NCBI GenBank assembly: GCA_022316685.1
Contig: JAKJHU010000183.1
Location: forward strand, 248,001-312,000
DNA length: 64,000 nt
Direction of reading: 5' to 3'
From: Progne subis subis
Lineage: Eukaryota > Chordata > Aves > Passeriformes > Hirundinidae
Part shown: positions 48,488-60,338 of the stretch, one piece after another
How positions within the stretch are numbered: position 1 is the first letter of the stretch
Layout of the letters: every line of letters begins with the position of its first letter
Made by a program: the position numbers and the translations under genes
The notes under the pieces: generated by a model
Databases searched by the model: none
What the model was told of the DNA's origin: nothing
The model's input: the letters and a program-made list of their open reading frames with translations, nothing else

Positions 48488-48529
48488 TTAAATCATGGCC
48501 ACCTTGTAAAATCCAGGGCACAGTGACAT
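48488..48529 (-). other. Upstream ORF 1 in HDAC4 5'UTR (13 codons plus stop)
   Basis: ATG TCA CTG TGC CCT then GGA TTT TAC AAG GTG GCC ATG ATT TAA is read on the minus strand. It encodes MSLCPGFYKVAMI, with a second in-frame ATG two codons before the stop. It ends 118 bases before the main HDAC4 ATG, far enough for reinitiation. The sequence shows the ORF; any effect on translation is inference. Confidence 0.6.
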
Positions 48530-48599
48530 GTTGAGTCGTGTGGGAAGTAATCCAAGAGGTTGGTAGAGTGTCTTCCAATGGCTTTTAAAATGTGAACCT

Positions 48600-48835
48600 G
48601 CAATTAAAGAAAAAAGATGTCTGCATTAGCAAATTAAGATTAACAGCCATTTAAATTGTACATTATATAACCTATTTATCCCCAAGATTAAACTACAATG
48701 CTATTTTAGGCATTAAGAGCTGGAGAGAGAGCAATTTTCAGAGCTGTAAATGTTACTTTGATTAATAACCATAAAGATGCAGATTAATATTTAACATTAT
48801 TTAAAAAAAATTAAAGAAAACAACTTTCCAATGAC
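48600..48835. promoter_or_regulatory. AT-rich block just upstream of the HDAC4 start exon
   Basis: About 70 percent A+T with TAAGATTAACAG, GATTAATAACC and GCAGATTAATATTTAAC. It includes the acceptor pyrimidine tract and likely branch point. The extra length suggests conserved intron-flank sequence that may govern inclusion of the start exon. Confidence 0.25.
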
Positions 48836-49392
48836 ACATTCAAGTCTCAGAAAACCAAAATTCCGTGTTAATTCTCATGCTCCAACAGCACCATATGAAG
48901 CCACTTCAGTCCAACAGCTTCCATATTTTAAAAGCCATATGTATGAGTGGTAACTGTACTTCATGCATCTGTTCCCCAAAGAAGTCTAAAGAAAAATTCC
49001 TCGGTGCCAAGAAGTGGTCTTGGAGCAGGAAGGAAAAAAACCCACACAATCAATTCCACTCCCACTCTACCCAAGCCTCCAGCAGATTACTAAGAAGCAG
49101 CTCCATAGTGGCCTGGGGGAAAAAAATCCACCATGTTCAACTATTTTGAAGCTGTGCATTATAGGGAGGGAGAGGGAACAAGGGGGAAATTACCCACAGA
49201 GTCAGCAACCCATGGCCCCTGCCCTCCAAAATATGGAACAGAAGCAGCAGATACCCTGTTTGGAGAAACCCCACTGGACACCCATGCTGACCTAACTGGC
49301 CACCCTTCTATCAAAAGAACTTACTCAGGTTCGGTTTCGGACGGGGTGGTTTTCAGGATTTTTTTTGGCACTATACCAAATGACATCCCATA

Positions 49393-49532
49393 CTTGGAAG
49401 TGTCCTAGGCCAGATTGGACACCGGGGCTTGGAGCAACCCGGCCCAGTGGAAGATGTCCCTGCCCATGGCAGGAGGTGGAATAAGATGAGCTTTGAGGTT
49501 CCTTTGCACCCAAACCATCCTGGGATTCCTGA
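49393..49532 (+). repeat. CR1 LINE 3' end
   Basis: ACTTGGAAGTGTCCTAGGCC, GGGGCTTGGAGCAACCCGGC, GTCCCTGCCCATGGCAGGAG and CCAAACCATCCTGGGATTCC in sense order. Confidence 0.88.
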
Positions 49533-50670
49533 GCATCCCTGTTTTACAGGCAGGCTGTCTCAGGCATTCTGCTGTGCCACTGGCACAAGCTCCCAGATTG
49601 AAGCCAGCTTTATCCTGTATGTAGAGTATCCCACAGCCACAGGCGATTTCCCTTCTTTGCACCATAAAACCAGCAGCCCAGCCCTCCTGGGTACCCAGGG
49701 GAGCTCCTCCTGCCTGGCCAGGCATCACCAGCGCTGGGGTGAGGTCACCCTGCTGGCAGCAGCCAGTTCCAGCCCATCCCCACGGATCTAGCTGACTCTG
49801 CTCACCCCGAACTGCCCTGACAGCAGATCCCAAGGAGTGGTGCCCTGCAGCACCGCTGGGGCGGGGGATGGCTGCGACGGGAGTTGCGATGGGGACCGCT
49901 CCTGCCTTGCACAAGGAGCACATCTGTCCACAGTGTGGCTGTGCCATGGCACTTCAGGCAGTGCTGGCTATTCCTGGAAGAGCTGTTAGAAAACTCAGAT
50001 TCGAGTGTTCCTTTCCAAGAAGCAAGACCAGGTCCGAAATTTCCAATGCTGGCAGAGTGGCTCAGGATAGGCTTTCTGAGGTTACTGCCCTGATGTGCAG
50101 GAAAATGCCCTGTTGCCCACAGTTGACCTTCCTTGCTGTGCTTCCTTAAAAGCCCTCTTTAATAGGCTGTTTCGCTGCAGCCCAAGTGCCTCAGCATCAC
50201 CACTCTCCAAGCTCCTCTCTGCCCATCTTGCATTCCCAGACACCTGGAACGCATTCCATGTTAAGCATCAAATCCGAGAGAAAATCACTTAAATGTCATT
50301 TCTAACCCCTGCAGGTCTCTGCCATCCCGAATGTTCAAGATGTTCCAGTCCCATTAATCAGCCTATCCTGTTAAACAGAGCTGGGTCAGCTTATACCAGG
50401 CATTAGCAAGATACTAACATAATTTGTTTCCATTAAAACCAGCAGGTACTGTTGTAACATAAGCCATCTCAGCTGTACACAAGAAGGATTTGGAGTGCAG
50501 TTACCAGATCTCCGTGTCCTCATTTTCCCAGCACAAGAATGAAAATGTGAGCATGAACAGTGGAAAGTTTCCCAAAGAAACCGGATTGAATCAGTAGCAC
50601 CAACCAAATCTACTCAACAGCACCTATCTACTTCCTGCTATTAATCTACTCCCACTTCTTCCCCATCCCT

Positions 50671-50799
50671 TCAAGTGTCCAAGGCCAGGGGCTTGGAGCA
50701 ACCTGGGATAGTGGACAGTGTCCCTGCCCAAGGCAGGGGGCAGAATGAGATGGGTTTTAAGGTTCCCTTCCAATCACTCTGTGATTCCATGATTCTCTC
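50671..50799 (+). repeat. CR1 LINE 3' end with tail
   Basis: CAAGTGTCCAAGGCCAGGGG, CTTGGAGCAACCTGGGATAG and AGGCAGGGGGCAGAATGAGA, ending CTCTGTGATTCCATGATTCT (octamer tail, two units). Confidence 0.9.
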
Positions 50800-52029
50800 C
50801 AGGACACAGCAGTCATGTCCCAAATTACTTCCCTCCAAACTGTAATTATCAGTTAGCCCTTGCACCGATCTCCGTGCAGACCAATGACGCCAGGCCTCTA
50901 CCTCCGTCAATTCTTTTGTACATTTGTCCTTCTGCCGCTATCTCAAGGAGAATGCTCCTTAAACTGAAAGAAGTGAAACGCCGTCTACCCCTATGTCTCA
51001 GATATTGGGAGGTCTAGAGGGTTTTCCAAGAAAATGATCTCATTAAAAAAAAAAAATTAAAAAGAAAAACAAACCCAGCTTGGTTTAACTTCTGCTCCAG
51101 TGCCTCCCAAGACAAGGACAATCACCTCTGGCCTGAGGAACAATGAGTCCACCCTGAGCATCATTTCAGAGGCACATTCCCATCCGGCACGGGCAGGGAC
51201 TGGCTCAGGGCCGCCTGCCCGCTGCCACTCCCCACAGAGGAGGACCCTCAGGCCCTGCTGCCTTGGCCACACGGGTCACAGCAAGGCTCACCCTGGCTTT
51301 TGGCGGGCCAGGGGCACCTCCAGCTCCACTGGGCTCCAGCTGGGAGCAGAGATGGGCACAGACAGCCCATCTGTATTGGGCTTGCCACGAGCCCCAGGAT
51401 CACCCACCGGCCACGGGAACTGGCCTGGCAGACAGCAAGCAGAGCCACGGGGACCCTGCCAGGTTTGGCACATCCCTGGGCACACAGCAAAGGAAGGGCT
51501 CGGGAGAGCATCCACAGACAAGGCAGAGGATGGCACTGCAGGAAGTGCCCAGCAGAACTGCAGGCTCAAACGAGCAGGTTTGTCAAATATTATTTAATCA
51601 GGACTGGGATCATCAAGCTTCCTGCCTTACAGGAGAATTTTCAGAGTCTGGTCACTGCTGGATTTTTAAAGATCTCAGGAACAAGAGCACAAGGAACCAC
51701 TTAATGCCTGTTTATTCAGCCTGCTTCTGGCAGGGCACACCTGAGAGCCTAGGCTCCTTAAAACCACAGGGGCTGGTGCATCAACAGCTATATCTTATCA
51801 CATCCCTAGATCAGAGGGTGGCCATGGTCTGAGAGTGCCGTCACCCCCTCGTCACAGCCCCAAACGAGCCTCTGTTTCGGCAGGACAGGCGGAGGGGCTG
51901 CAGCCCCCGCCGAAGTTCCTCCTGGTTTAGTGCCCCTCAGCAAACCACCAACCTCTGCAAGGCGCCCTCCCTGGATTTAAAGTAATTCCAAATCTTCTCA
52001 TTTTCTCTAACCCAAACAGAAACTTTTTT

Positions 52030-52048
52030 TTTCTTTCTTTCTTTCTTA
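52030..52048. repeat. (CTTT)n short repeat
   Basis: TTTTCTTTCTTTCTTTC, directly upstream of the CR1 copy at 52085. Confidence 0.85.
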
Positions 52049-52084
52049 ATGTAAGAATCTTACAGTTCTGCCACACGATTTGTT

Positions 52085-52493
52085 GACAGGAGGCCTGGAG
52101 CAGCTCCCTTACAAAGACAGGCTGAGAAAGCTGGGGGCATCCAGCCTGGAGAAGAGAAGGCTGAGTGGAGACCTCAAAGCAACATTCCATTTTTTGAAAG
52201 GGCTGTGAATAAGCTGAAGATGGACCCTGTATCAAGAACTGCAGTGAAGGGACAAGGAATAATGGGTTCAAACTTGAAAGAGTGGGAGTTTAGGTATTAG
52301 GAAGCTTTACTGTGAGGGTGGGTAGGCACTGGCACAGGTTGCCCAGGGAGCTTATAGATGCATCCCTGGCATTGTTCAAGACGCGGCTGGACTGGGCTTG
52401 GAGCAGCCTGGGATAGTGGAAGGCACAGGGGGGCAGGACAAGATGATCTTTAAGGTCCCTTACAACCTCTTATGGTTTCTGTGATTCTGTGGC
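52085..52493 (+). repeat. CR1 LINE 3' fragment, long copy of an older type
   Basis: GGAGGCCTGGAGCAGCTCCC, AAGACAGGCTGAGAAAGCTG, CATCCAGCCTGGAGAAGAGA, GGCACTGGCACAGGTTGCCC and GATGATCTTTAAGGTCCCTT, ending GTGATTCTGTGG. A more general CR1 type than the copies at 10070 and 27503. Confidence 0.92.
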
Positions 52494-53214
52494 GGCATGT
52501 TCACCTTTCTCCTCCTAGCACCTTCCAGATGTGCCTCTGTGCTATCACAAGTCCATGTGCACTGAATGTGCAGCAACCACTAATGATAGTCACCAGAGAA
52601 CTTTATTTACAGAGCTCGATTTTTCACAGCTTTAATTGCTCTTCAGCCCCGATAAGAATCTTGGCCTTGGGGCTTTAGAGCTGAGTCGGCCGGGTTTCTC
52701 CAGGACCAGGAGCTCTGACACAGCAGCAGCACTGCTGCCAGGATCCCTTGGAGCCCTGGGTGGAACAAGGGGATGCTAGAAGGCCCTCCACATCCTGGAT
52801 CTCCTCTAGCAGCACTCCAGCACTGTGGGGTTTGCCCTCCAAAAGCCATGGAAAAACCACCGCCACCTTCCAGAAGGCGTCACCACCGATCCTTCTGCCT
52901 GGCACAGATTACAAGGAGATCACTACTTCTTCCCCCAAAATTACCTCCCTCGATGCATTTAGAAGCAAATAGCCCTGAGTTTACACAAACACACTGACCT
53001 GAAGGGAGGCACAGCCTCTCTCAGAGCTCTATCGATTAAATCTCTCCTTTGACAACAGATCCTGCACTTTAACGGGGTGGGGGGGAGCTGCCTTTGTTTA
53101 TAAAATGCTGCCAATACACGATCCATACATGAAAAGAGGAGGGAAGAAAGAGGCCGCTTAGAGGTGCCTGGAAGCAATTCACTGTGACCACAGGGAGATT
53201 TACTGTATCTTTAT

Positions 53215-53312
53215 TTAGAATGATGGAATGGCTTGGGCTGGAAAGGACCTCAAAGCCCACCTCGTTCCAAACCCCTGGGCAGGGACACCTTCCACTAGGC
53301 TAGGCTGCTTTA
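53215..53312 (-). repeat. CR1 LINE 3' end
   Basis: AGAATGATGGAATGGCTTGG, GCTGGAAAGGACCTCAAAGC and GCAGGGACACCTTCCACTAG are antisense terminal blocks. Confidence 0.85.
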
Positions 53313-53840
53313 TTTAGAGCAGAGGCAGTGTGAAACAGCCTCCTGAGCTCACCTCCCCTCTAGGGATCACAGTTCCCAGCCACCACTTCACAAGGTGACA
53401 AAAAGAGTGGCAGTAGTCCTCTGGACCCCCACAGCTCTGTGACAATATCCCCTCAACTCCTGTTACTCCACTGAAGCAGCATGAAGCTTCACTGGATCTG
53501 TCCGAGGAGAGCAGGTTTCACAAGCACTGCCCACAAGTGCTGCTTTTCCTACAGTTCCAGCAATACTCAGACCTCTTCCAGGAAATATATTTGCAAACCT
53601 CAAACACCATCAGACATCCCCTTCAAAGAGTTTGGAGTCTCTGAACAGTTTTGTCTCCAAGCACACACATTGCGAATAGCAGGTGACACTGTAAAACCTA
53701 CTATTAGCTTAATGCTCAGCTATGGCCAGAAGAACAACTGGATTACCCGGGAATAGTGAAAAATAAAAATAAAGCAGCAAATTTGCTGCTGTGTTAGCCC
53801 AGTTCCTCCACTTGTATTTTGTGCAGATATGGACATTCCA

Positions 53841-53855
53841 CCCCCCCCCCCCCCC
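53841..53855. repeat. C15 homopolymer
   Basis: 15 C, so G15 in the HDAC4 transcript; possible quadruplex. Confidence 0.9.
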
Positions 53856-55234
53856 TTTCCAAGTATGCAGTGTAAGAGTTTCAGGACAAGAAAAACACTA
53901 TCAGAGGTGTAGTACAAATTCCTCAAGCAGGTGAAGTAGGTTATAGTAAACCTGCAGCCCAGGCAGAGGCAACTTAAAGATAACAGAGTGATGCAGAATC
54001 ATGATTAACACGGACAAATCACTGATCATTCCACTTTCCATCTATTTCTGTTGGAGCTAGAAGTTTTTCCCGTACTTTTGCTGGGTGAGAAGCTCAGTGG
54101 ACCTAGGAGGAAAGGAAGGGTCCACAGTTTGGGAAAAAAGCACAATTTGAAGTGTGGTCTCTGCATTACCTGCTCCTCCTTAGCTGCACCGAGAAACTGT
54201 GAGTTGGGGTGCGGAGAAAGCAAATGTTCTGCTGAATTCCAAAAGCAAATAGACAAATTTCTTATTAAAGAGGACAAACACCAAGTGCACGAGGCAAGGA
54301 AACCCATAAGACAAGTCACTGTTTGAGAAGTGTCACCACATGCATGTCCTGTTGTGGAAGGCCTCCCAAGGTACATCCTCTTGGATGCTTGGATGGAGAA
54401 CGTGGCAATTAAATACTTTTAAACACCTGTAAAAACCTTAGAATCGCACCTGGACGCCAACCTACAGTCACCAAACCAACTCAGCTCCGCGTTGTCCCAC
54501 ACAGACATGACAGCCCCATCTCACAAAATATAAATTCTGCTCTGTAAAACTTTCTATATATTGCACTGAAATCACATATCAGATTCATTCCAGTTTCCAC
54601 ACCTGCACTCAGTAACTTAAGGGAAATACTGGCAAGTGGAAGTGTTGACACAAAACTCAGGAATCCTAACGGAAGGGGGACAGGGAGCACAAGCCTTTTG
54701 AGCACTGAAGCCTTCACTACAGTCAGAACTACGTAAGTCACAATTCAACAGGAAACCCAGCCTAAGGCGGCTGTTACCAACAGCTCCTCTCCAAGGGAGC
54801 ACCGATACAAACACGCCTCGGTGAGGAGGATCCCAAGTGACCAGTCCAGCCCCCTCTGCCAGGATATCCCATCTTTGCCAAACGCCTTGTTCCCCTGCAG
54901 CACCAGAGGTGCCTGCCTTTGAGATCAAAGGCTCAGCACAGTGATTCAAACACACAGAGCACCTCAGAAACACGGCAGCACTTCAAGGAATCAGCCCCCC
55001 GTGCATTTGCTTAGCAAATGCTGACATTTCCCCGCCACCCAGGCTCTCTCATGACAGCCCAGAGCTGAACAAACATTGTGCTTCCACCTCTCCCTGAAAC
55101 TTCCGCTCTCCAGCTCACACACACGGCGAAGATTTGCTGCTCACACCAAGCACTGCAACCTCATGACAGGTTCTGTGTGGTGGAACTGTCAGAGATACCA
55201 TCTCTGAGCACGTTTCTCCTATGTGTTAAATTAC

Positions 55235-55248
55235 TGTGTGTGTGTGTG
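55235..55248. repeat. (TG)7 microsatellite
   Basis: Seven TG units followed by CGCACAC. A weaker TG repeat lies at 38777-38787. Confidence 0.9.
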
Positions 55249-56357
55249 CGCACACCAAGAGTCCAGGACTAACCCACGCCTGCTCTGAACTTCCCTAATT
55301 CATCGAGAGCTGCAGTGCCTTCCTGGAACAGTCCCTGGGAGCAATCCTGCCATTATTCCATAAGCAAGTCCCTGCAGCGTAAGCAGGGCTACACACGCAC
55401 TGAAGTCAACGTCAGAAACAAAACAAACAACAGCCACAAATGGCAAGACACTGTTAACTAATTATGAGCTGCTTCATTAACACAGAACTAGTCCACAGCT
55501 ATGGAAGGGTGGCAAACCTACGTGGAAATAATCTAATTACATGAAACAAATTCTCTGCAAAAACAATCAAGGAAAATGCTTTCTACAGTTTCCCATCCTT
55601 TTGCTTCTTATTGTCAAGGAATGCTCCACAACTGACTTACAGGGCACACAGATTCCCTGAGTAAAGCTGCTTTTCCCAGGCTCTTTTCAGCTGTGTCTCA
55701 AAGTCAGGTGCTCAGACTGATCTCTGATGGCAGTGCTGTACTTCACCTCTGGAAATCCAAGACACCAGCCCGAACTGAAAACACGGTACCCCAGTGGAAG
55801 TGAAGACACCCTTTGCCCATTTCTATGTTAAATTAACACAAAACTGACATTACTGAGCTCACCCCCGCAGTATTTTCCTCACTAAGTTTCAAACTGAGGA
55901 AATCCCTCATGGTGCCTTGCACAGATGCTTTTGCAAATCACCATCCTGACCAGCACTTACAGCTGCTCTGAAAACCAAAGGTACCTCCACAGCCTAGAAA
56001 GAAAAATCTTCTGGTGGACACCCAAAACCACAGAAGTTTCATGCCCTTTCTCCTTCCTTGCTATGAATACACGGGAGTATCTATACTATTTCTACTTCCA
56101 CAGATTTCACTGCAATACCACTGGACGTATCTCTCATCAGTTTTTAGACCTCGACAAGTAATGATGTCGAAACCACTGCAGGTATCCCAAATACACAGAG
56201 AAGAATACTTTGGGAACAACCACGTGCATGAGGAGTGAACCTAAATCCTACAAAGCGCCACCCAAGACTCTCAACAAAAGATCCTGAGCAAATCTGGAAA
56301 TAACACCTCATGTTCACTCCACAGGAGCTCCAATTTAAAGTGGCCAACAGCTTGGAA

Positions 56358-56379
56358 TTTTTTTTTTTTTTTTTTTTTT
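56358..56379. repeat. T22 homopolymer
   Basis: 22 consecutive T after CTTGGAA. Confidence 0.95.
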
Positions 56380-56934
56380 GAGTCAAGCAGGAAGAGCTGC
56401 AGATTCAGAAACGCAAGCAACTGTTTGAAACCTGGGACTGTGCGAATCTGCAGGAATACAGAGCCCTCCTTGACTAGCAAGACTCTGGCAGAGGGTCTGA
56501 AAGAGCAGGATGCTTCTGAGCTCAATCCAGTTTCTCAGCAAGAGCAGCAAGAACAAGCAGTCTCACAGATGGATCCGCGTGGGAGGGAGAAAGGATAAAA
56601 GTCTGCCTCGGGAGCCTGTTCCAGCTGCTACCGGAGCCTCACAGGACTCGGCACAAATTAGGGCAGAGCTACCTATAAAAATCTACTGTCTTGGCTTTTT
56701 CTGAGGCCCTCTTCTTTCCCAGTTCCATGTTTTTCCTCCATCCTACTATTTCCACATTCAAAGGAGTCCAAATCAGATAGCTGAAAGTAGTGCTTGACAG
56801 AAGGTAAATGCAGACTGGGAGTTTATCCCATTTCTTCATCCCTGTCTTGCAGATCACCCTCAGTACACACACTGAGAAGCAGAAAAATCAAAAGCTCCTT
56901 TTAAGTGCTTGCCTGAGAAGTGATTAAAAGTGGA

Positions 56935-57058
56935 ATATTCAAGGCCAGGTTGGAACCTGAACCAGTGAGGGGCAGCCCTGCCCGTGGCAGGGGGGTAGAA
57001 CTGGATGGTCTTTCAGGTCCGTTCTGACCCAAACCTTTCTGTAACTCCATAATTCCGT
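56935..57058 (+). repeat. CR1 LINE 3' end
   Basis: ATTCAAGGCCAGGTTGGAAC, CCCTGCCCGTGGCAGGGGGG and TAGAACTGGATGGTCTTTCA, ending TCTGTAACTCCATAATT. Confidence 0.82.
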
Positions 57059-57440
57059 ATTATTTTTAGCCAGAATCCCCTCAACAACATTTTCAGTGCC
57101 AGGAAGAGGCTGTGTGGTTGGCAGATAGGGAGCTCACCTCGCTGAAAGTAATTCTTTACCTGGAGTTGTTTTTCAGCTCCTCAGGTAGGCAAAAGCAGAG
57201 AGAAAAACATTTACCTTTTCTCTTCACGTACTTGAGCTGTTCCAGCCACATTTGAACTTCTTGTTCCTTCTGACAAAGAATCAGAATTACTGGTCACTGG
57301 CTGTGCCTAACCCATCTGGTCTCCCAGCATAAAATAGCTGAGTACATGTGTCATCAATCACTGTTAATTACTTCATTAACTTGGAAAAAGAATATTGACT
57401 TTTTTTAAAGAACAAACATTGTTTAAGGTCAGCCTGATTC

Positions 57441-57456
57441 TTTTTTTTTTTTTTTT
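57441..57456. repeat. T16 homopolymer
   Basis: 16 consecutive T. Confidence 0.95.
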
Positions 57457-58419
57457 AATTGAATGCTATCTGATTACCAAGAGAAAATAATCTGGTCTGA
57501 ACACTCAAGCAAGCCTGCCACACAACTTGTGCAGTTCTTTTGTCTGGTGAGACATTTCTCTTTTTCTGGAAGGGCCAGTTTGATCCAGAAGCTTCATGCC
57601 GCTCTCCAGCGCCCCATGTTAACCTTGCTGCCATTCCTACCTACTGCCCCCGTGGCTTTGGAAGTCCTGACCTTTGGCATGCTCTGGGAAAGAAACATGC
57701 CCCAAGGTCTCCACAAACACGTTGCATCACTGTAGAGTGGACATTTAGCCCTCTGCTGTCGGCCGCCAAACAGCGGCACAGACACGGAGCACAGCAGCCT
57801 GTGCCTCCTCATCTGCAGCGTGGCCGCTGGCAGCATGTCAAACCAGCCAGGAGCCACACGGTACCATGCAAAGGCCCCCCTGCCCCAGAGGCATCTGGAT
57901 CACAGGCTGGGGATCGCCTTGTGTCCCCAGCACGAGCTCACCTTCCTTGCAGGCAGAGGGGTCCCTCTCCACACCTGCTCATGGAGCCTCGTCCAGCCGC
58001 TTTCCCTGGAAGCGCCACTTTAACTCAGTGTTTATTACATTTTTTCATGCCTCAGTTACTGGCTCAAACACTGTCCACCTCCAAAAAGCTATTTTGTTTG
58101 AGGACATCTGGTGTCACTCCTGTCCCCCAGTATCCCCTAACTCCGCCCCCCTGACCCAGGCTGTGCTTCCCAACCCACACTGTAGGAATGTGCGCAGAGC
58201 TCAGGCGAGCACCCTCAACCTTGGCTGATGCCCAGCTCATTGGGTACAGCACGCCCTCACCCACAAAAGTTTTGGGATCCCAGCATAGGCTCCAAAGTTT
58301 ACACTTCTGCATGTTTTATTCCTCCTGTCTGGCACTGAATGCCAGTAATGATACCAAAACACTGCCCTTCCCACAGCCACCCAAGTAGCCAGATCCCAGT
58401 CCCAGTGAACTGCATGGGA

Positions 58420-58502
58420 TGGTAGAATCGCAGAATTTGGGTTGGAAGGGACCTCAAAGAGCATCTAATCCCAACCCCAATGTGTGGTGCCACTCTGCCA
58501 CT
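58420..58502 (-). repeat. CR1 LINE 3' end
   Basis: TGGTAGAATCGCAGAATTTG, GGTTGGAAGGGACCTCAAAG and AGCATCTAATCCCAACCCCA. Short antisense terminus. Confidence 0.8.
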
Positions 58503-59479
58503 CCTCTCAAAGGGCCTGTTTTCCTACAGCCAATAAAAACGTCTTACAGCCTATGAGTACATTGTGCACTTGTGTATCTTACTCAAAGGATCTTTACCTA
58601 AATCCAAATTTTACATTCGAGCATGAAGGATAATGCACCAAACAGAAAGCAAGAACTCACAACTTTGCCTCTAAAGTTGCTTTTGTTTGTTGGGAAAACC
58701 CCTAACCACTCACAGCATCCCTCTGCTGACAGGACCATCCCTCAGGACACAGGGCAGTCCTGGGCACCCTATTCAGTCCCCAGCTCCTCCTCCAAAGCTG
58801 CTGAGACTCCAAGCCCCAGACTGCTGATAACTGAATGAGCAGGAATCCCCATGGGAAACTGAAATATATGGCTTTGTATTCATGGGGGTTCCATGATTTC
58901 CAGTTCTAAATCACAATTAACGTTTTCCAGCCACATCCACGACCAGGATAGAAAACAGAGTCAGTCACCACAAACCTGGAGGCTCGTCTGTTGTACCCTT
59001 CTGAACAGGGTTACATTTGTCATGATCAGCGTCACCTTTTAATGAAAACTAGAATCTTCAGGGAAATATTTCAGTCGTAAAAGCTGACAAGCAAGAAAAG
59101 CAAGGAAGGAACAACTGGCACATCTCAGACTCCAGGTTTCAGGTTGCTTATCCTTTATTATCTTATTTATCTGTTTTATAATACCATCAAAACCCTTTAA
59201 AGAAGTACTTGCAGGTTACCTTGACGGACAAAGGCCAGCAAACTTTTGGGAACTTACTTCCCAGATGTTGCTCCCAACATCACAGTGGTTCTTCAACTCA
59301 GTGTGAAGGAAGGGCGTCATTTACTTTAGGATTTACATTTTATATGGGCCATTTTGCCTGTTTGCACAATGTGAACACAGCAAGGCAAACTGGAATTGTT
59401 CTTGGAAATAAGAACACTGCACTGCAAAGCAGCTGGAGCACCTCTGCAGGTGGGGCCGAGGGACAGAATCTCCCCTTCC

Positions 59480-59622
59480 CTGCATGTCAGTTCTTTGGAT
59501 GCAGCCAAGGATTTGGGGGTTTGGGATTTCTGGGCTGCAGAGCACTTTGCTGGGTCATGCTGAGATTCTCATCCACCAACACCTCCAAGTTCTTTATGGC
59601 TTTTCACACTAAACAGCACAGA
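59480..59622 (-). repeat. CR1 fragment from a more internal region
   Basis: GGATGCAGCCAAGGATTTGG, TTTCTGGGCTGCAGAGCACT, GGGTCATGCTGAGATTCTCA and TCCACCAACACCTCCAAGTT resemble, from memory, an avian CR1 segment well upstream of the usual 3' terminus. The usual terminal blocks are absent, so this piece lost its 3' end. Confidence 0.65.
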
Positions 59623-60037
59623 CAGAATACTCCTCCCAGCAACTCACTCCTGTTTCAGGGTGGGAATGAAGCTAAGTAATTCACACCTGTGTTTGTCCCT
59701 CTTCAGCCTTTTAAAGCATCAAAGCCCAACCTTCGGGGGGTCTTTTATTTGCTTTCCCCGAGCTTGGATTTTGCATCTTTGCATGCTCCTAAATCTCCTC
59801 CTGTAATTTCTGGCTAACAGCTCCAGCTTCCACACCAGGAAGAATCACTCAGCTTTCAAGATAAGCTGCCACTAGTCACCAAAGCTCTGCTCTGCAGGAT
59901 CTCCTCTCACCTTATCCACCTTATCACCTGATGCTTGGGATACTCTGAATAAATGAACAGGAAAAAATACAAGGTGAAAACAAAACAAATCCAAAGACTC
60001 TGCATGTAAGCATTAATCTGCATCCATCTTGTACCTG

Positions 60038-60338
60038 ACAGGAGGTTATACTGAGGTGGGGTTGGTCTTTTCCCCCTGCTAACAAGTGACAGTACAGGAG
60101 GAAACAGCCTCAGGTTGTGCCAGGGGAGGTTAATGCTGGGATATTTAGGACAAATTTCTGTGTGGAGAGAGCTGTCAGTCCCTGGGCAGCAGCGGAGTCC
60201 CCATCCCTGGAGGGATTTAAAAGCCATGTGGATGTGGCACTAGGGGACATGGGTTAGCAGCATTGCTGGGGGAACTGTTGGATTTGATGATCTTACGGAA
60301 CTTTTCCAACCTAAATGATTCTGTGCTTCTATGAGCAT
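60038..60338 (+). repeat. CR1 (Y-like subfamily) 3' fragment with tail
   Basis: GAAACAGCCTCAGGTTGTGC, CAGGGGAGGTTAATGCTGGG, CCATCCCTGGAGGGATTTAA and GTTGGATTTGATGATCTTAC, ending ATTCTGTGCTTCTATGAGC. Sense counterpart of the 18170 and 32366 copies. Confidence 0.88.

Larger units (their letters stand above)
48370..48597 (-). other. HDAC4: HDAC4 5'UTR part of the start exon
   Basis: The exon boundary is set by the minus-strand acceptor TTTTTTCTTTAATTGCAG ending at 48598. This is a strong pyrimidine tract plus CAG, so the exon begins GTTCACATTTTAAAAG at 48597. The exon is 250 bases in total, of which 228 are untranslated. It contains three upstream ATG codons: two in frame with each other in a 13-residue ORF, and one opening a 3-residue ORF. 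An in-frame TAG lies just before the main ATG. The boundary is inferred from the splice signal, not from transcript data; an upstream alternative acceptor cannot be excluded. Confidence 0.85.

Noticed and set aside
48366..48578. 70-codon minus ORF over the HDAC4 5'UTR that overlaps the main ATG
   Set aside because: It begins with TTG, not ATG, and has no recognisable product. Noted only because its TGA overlaps the HDAC4 start.
57540..58154. 204-codon + strand ORF in a GC-rich stretch
   Set aside because: Composition is Pro/His/Ser-rich and low-information, overlapping ORFs exist in all frames, and nothing matches a known family.
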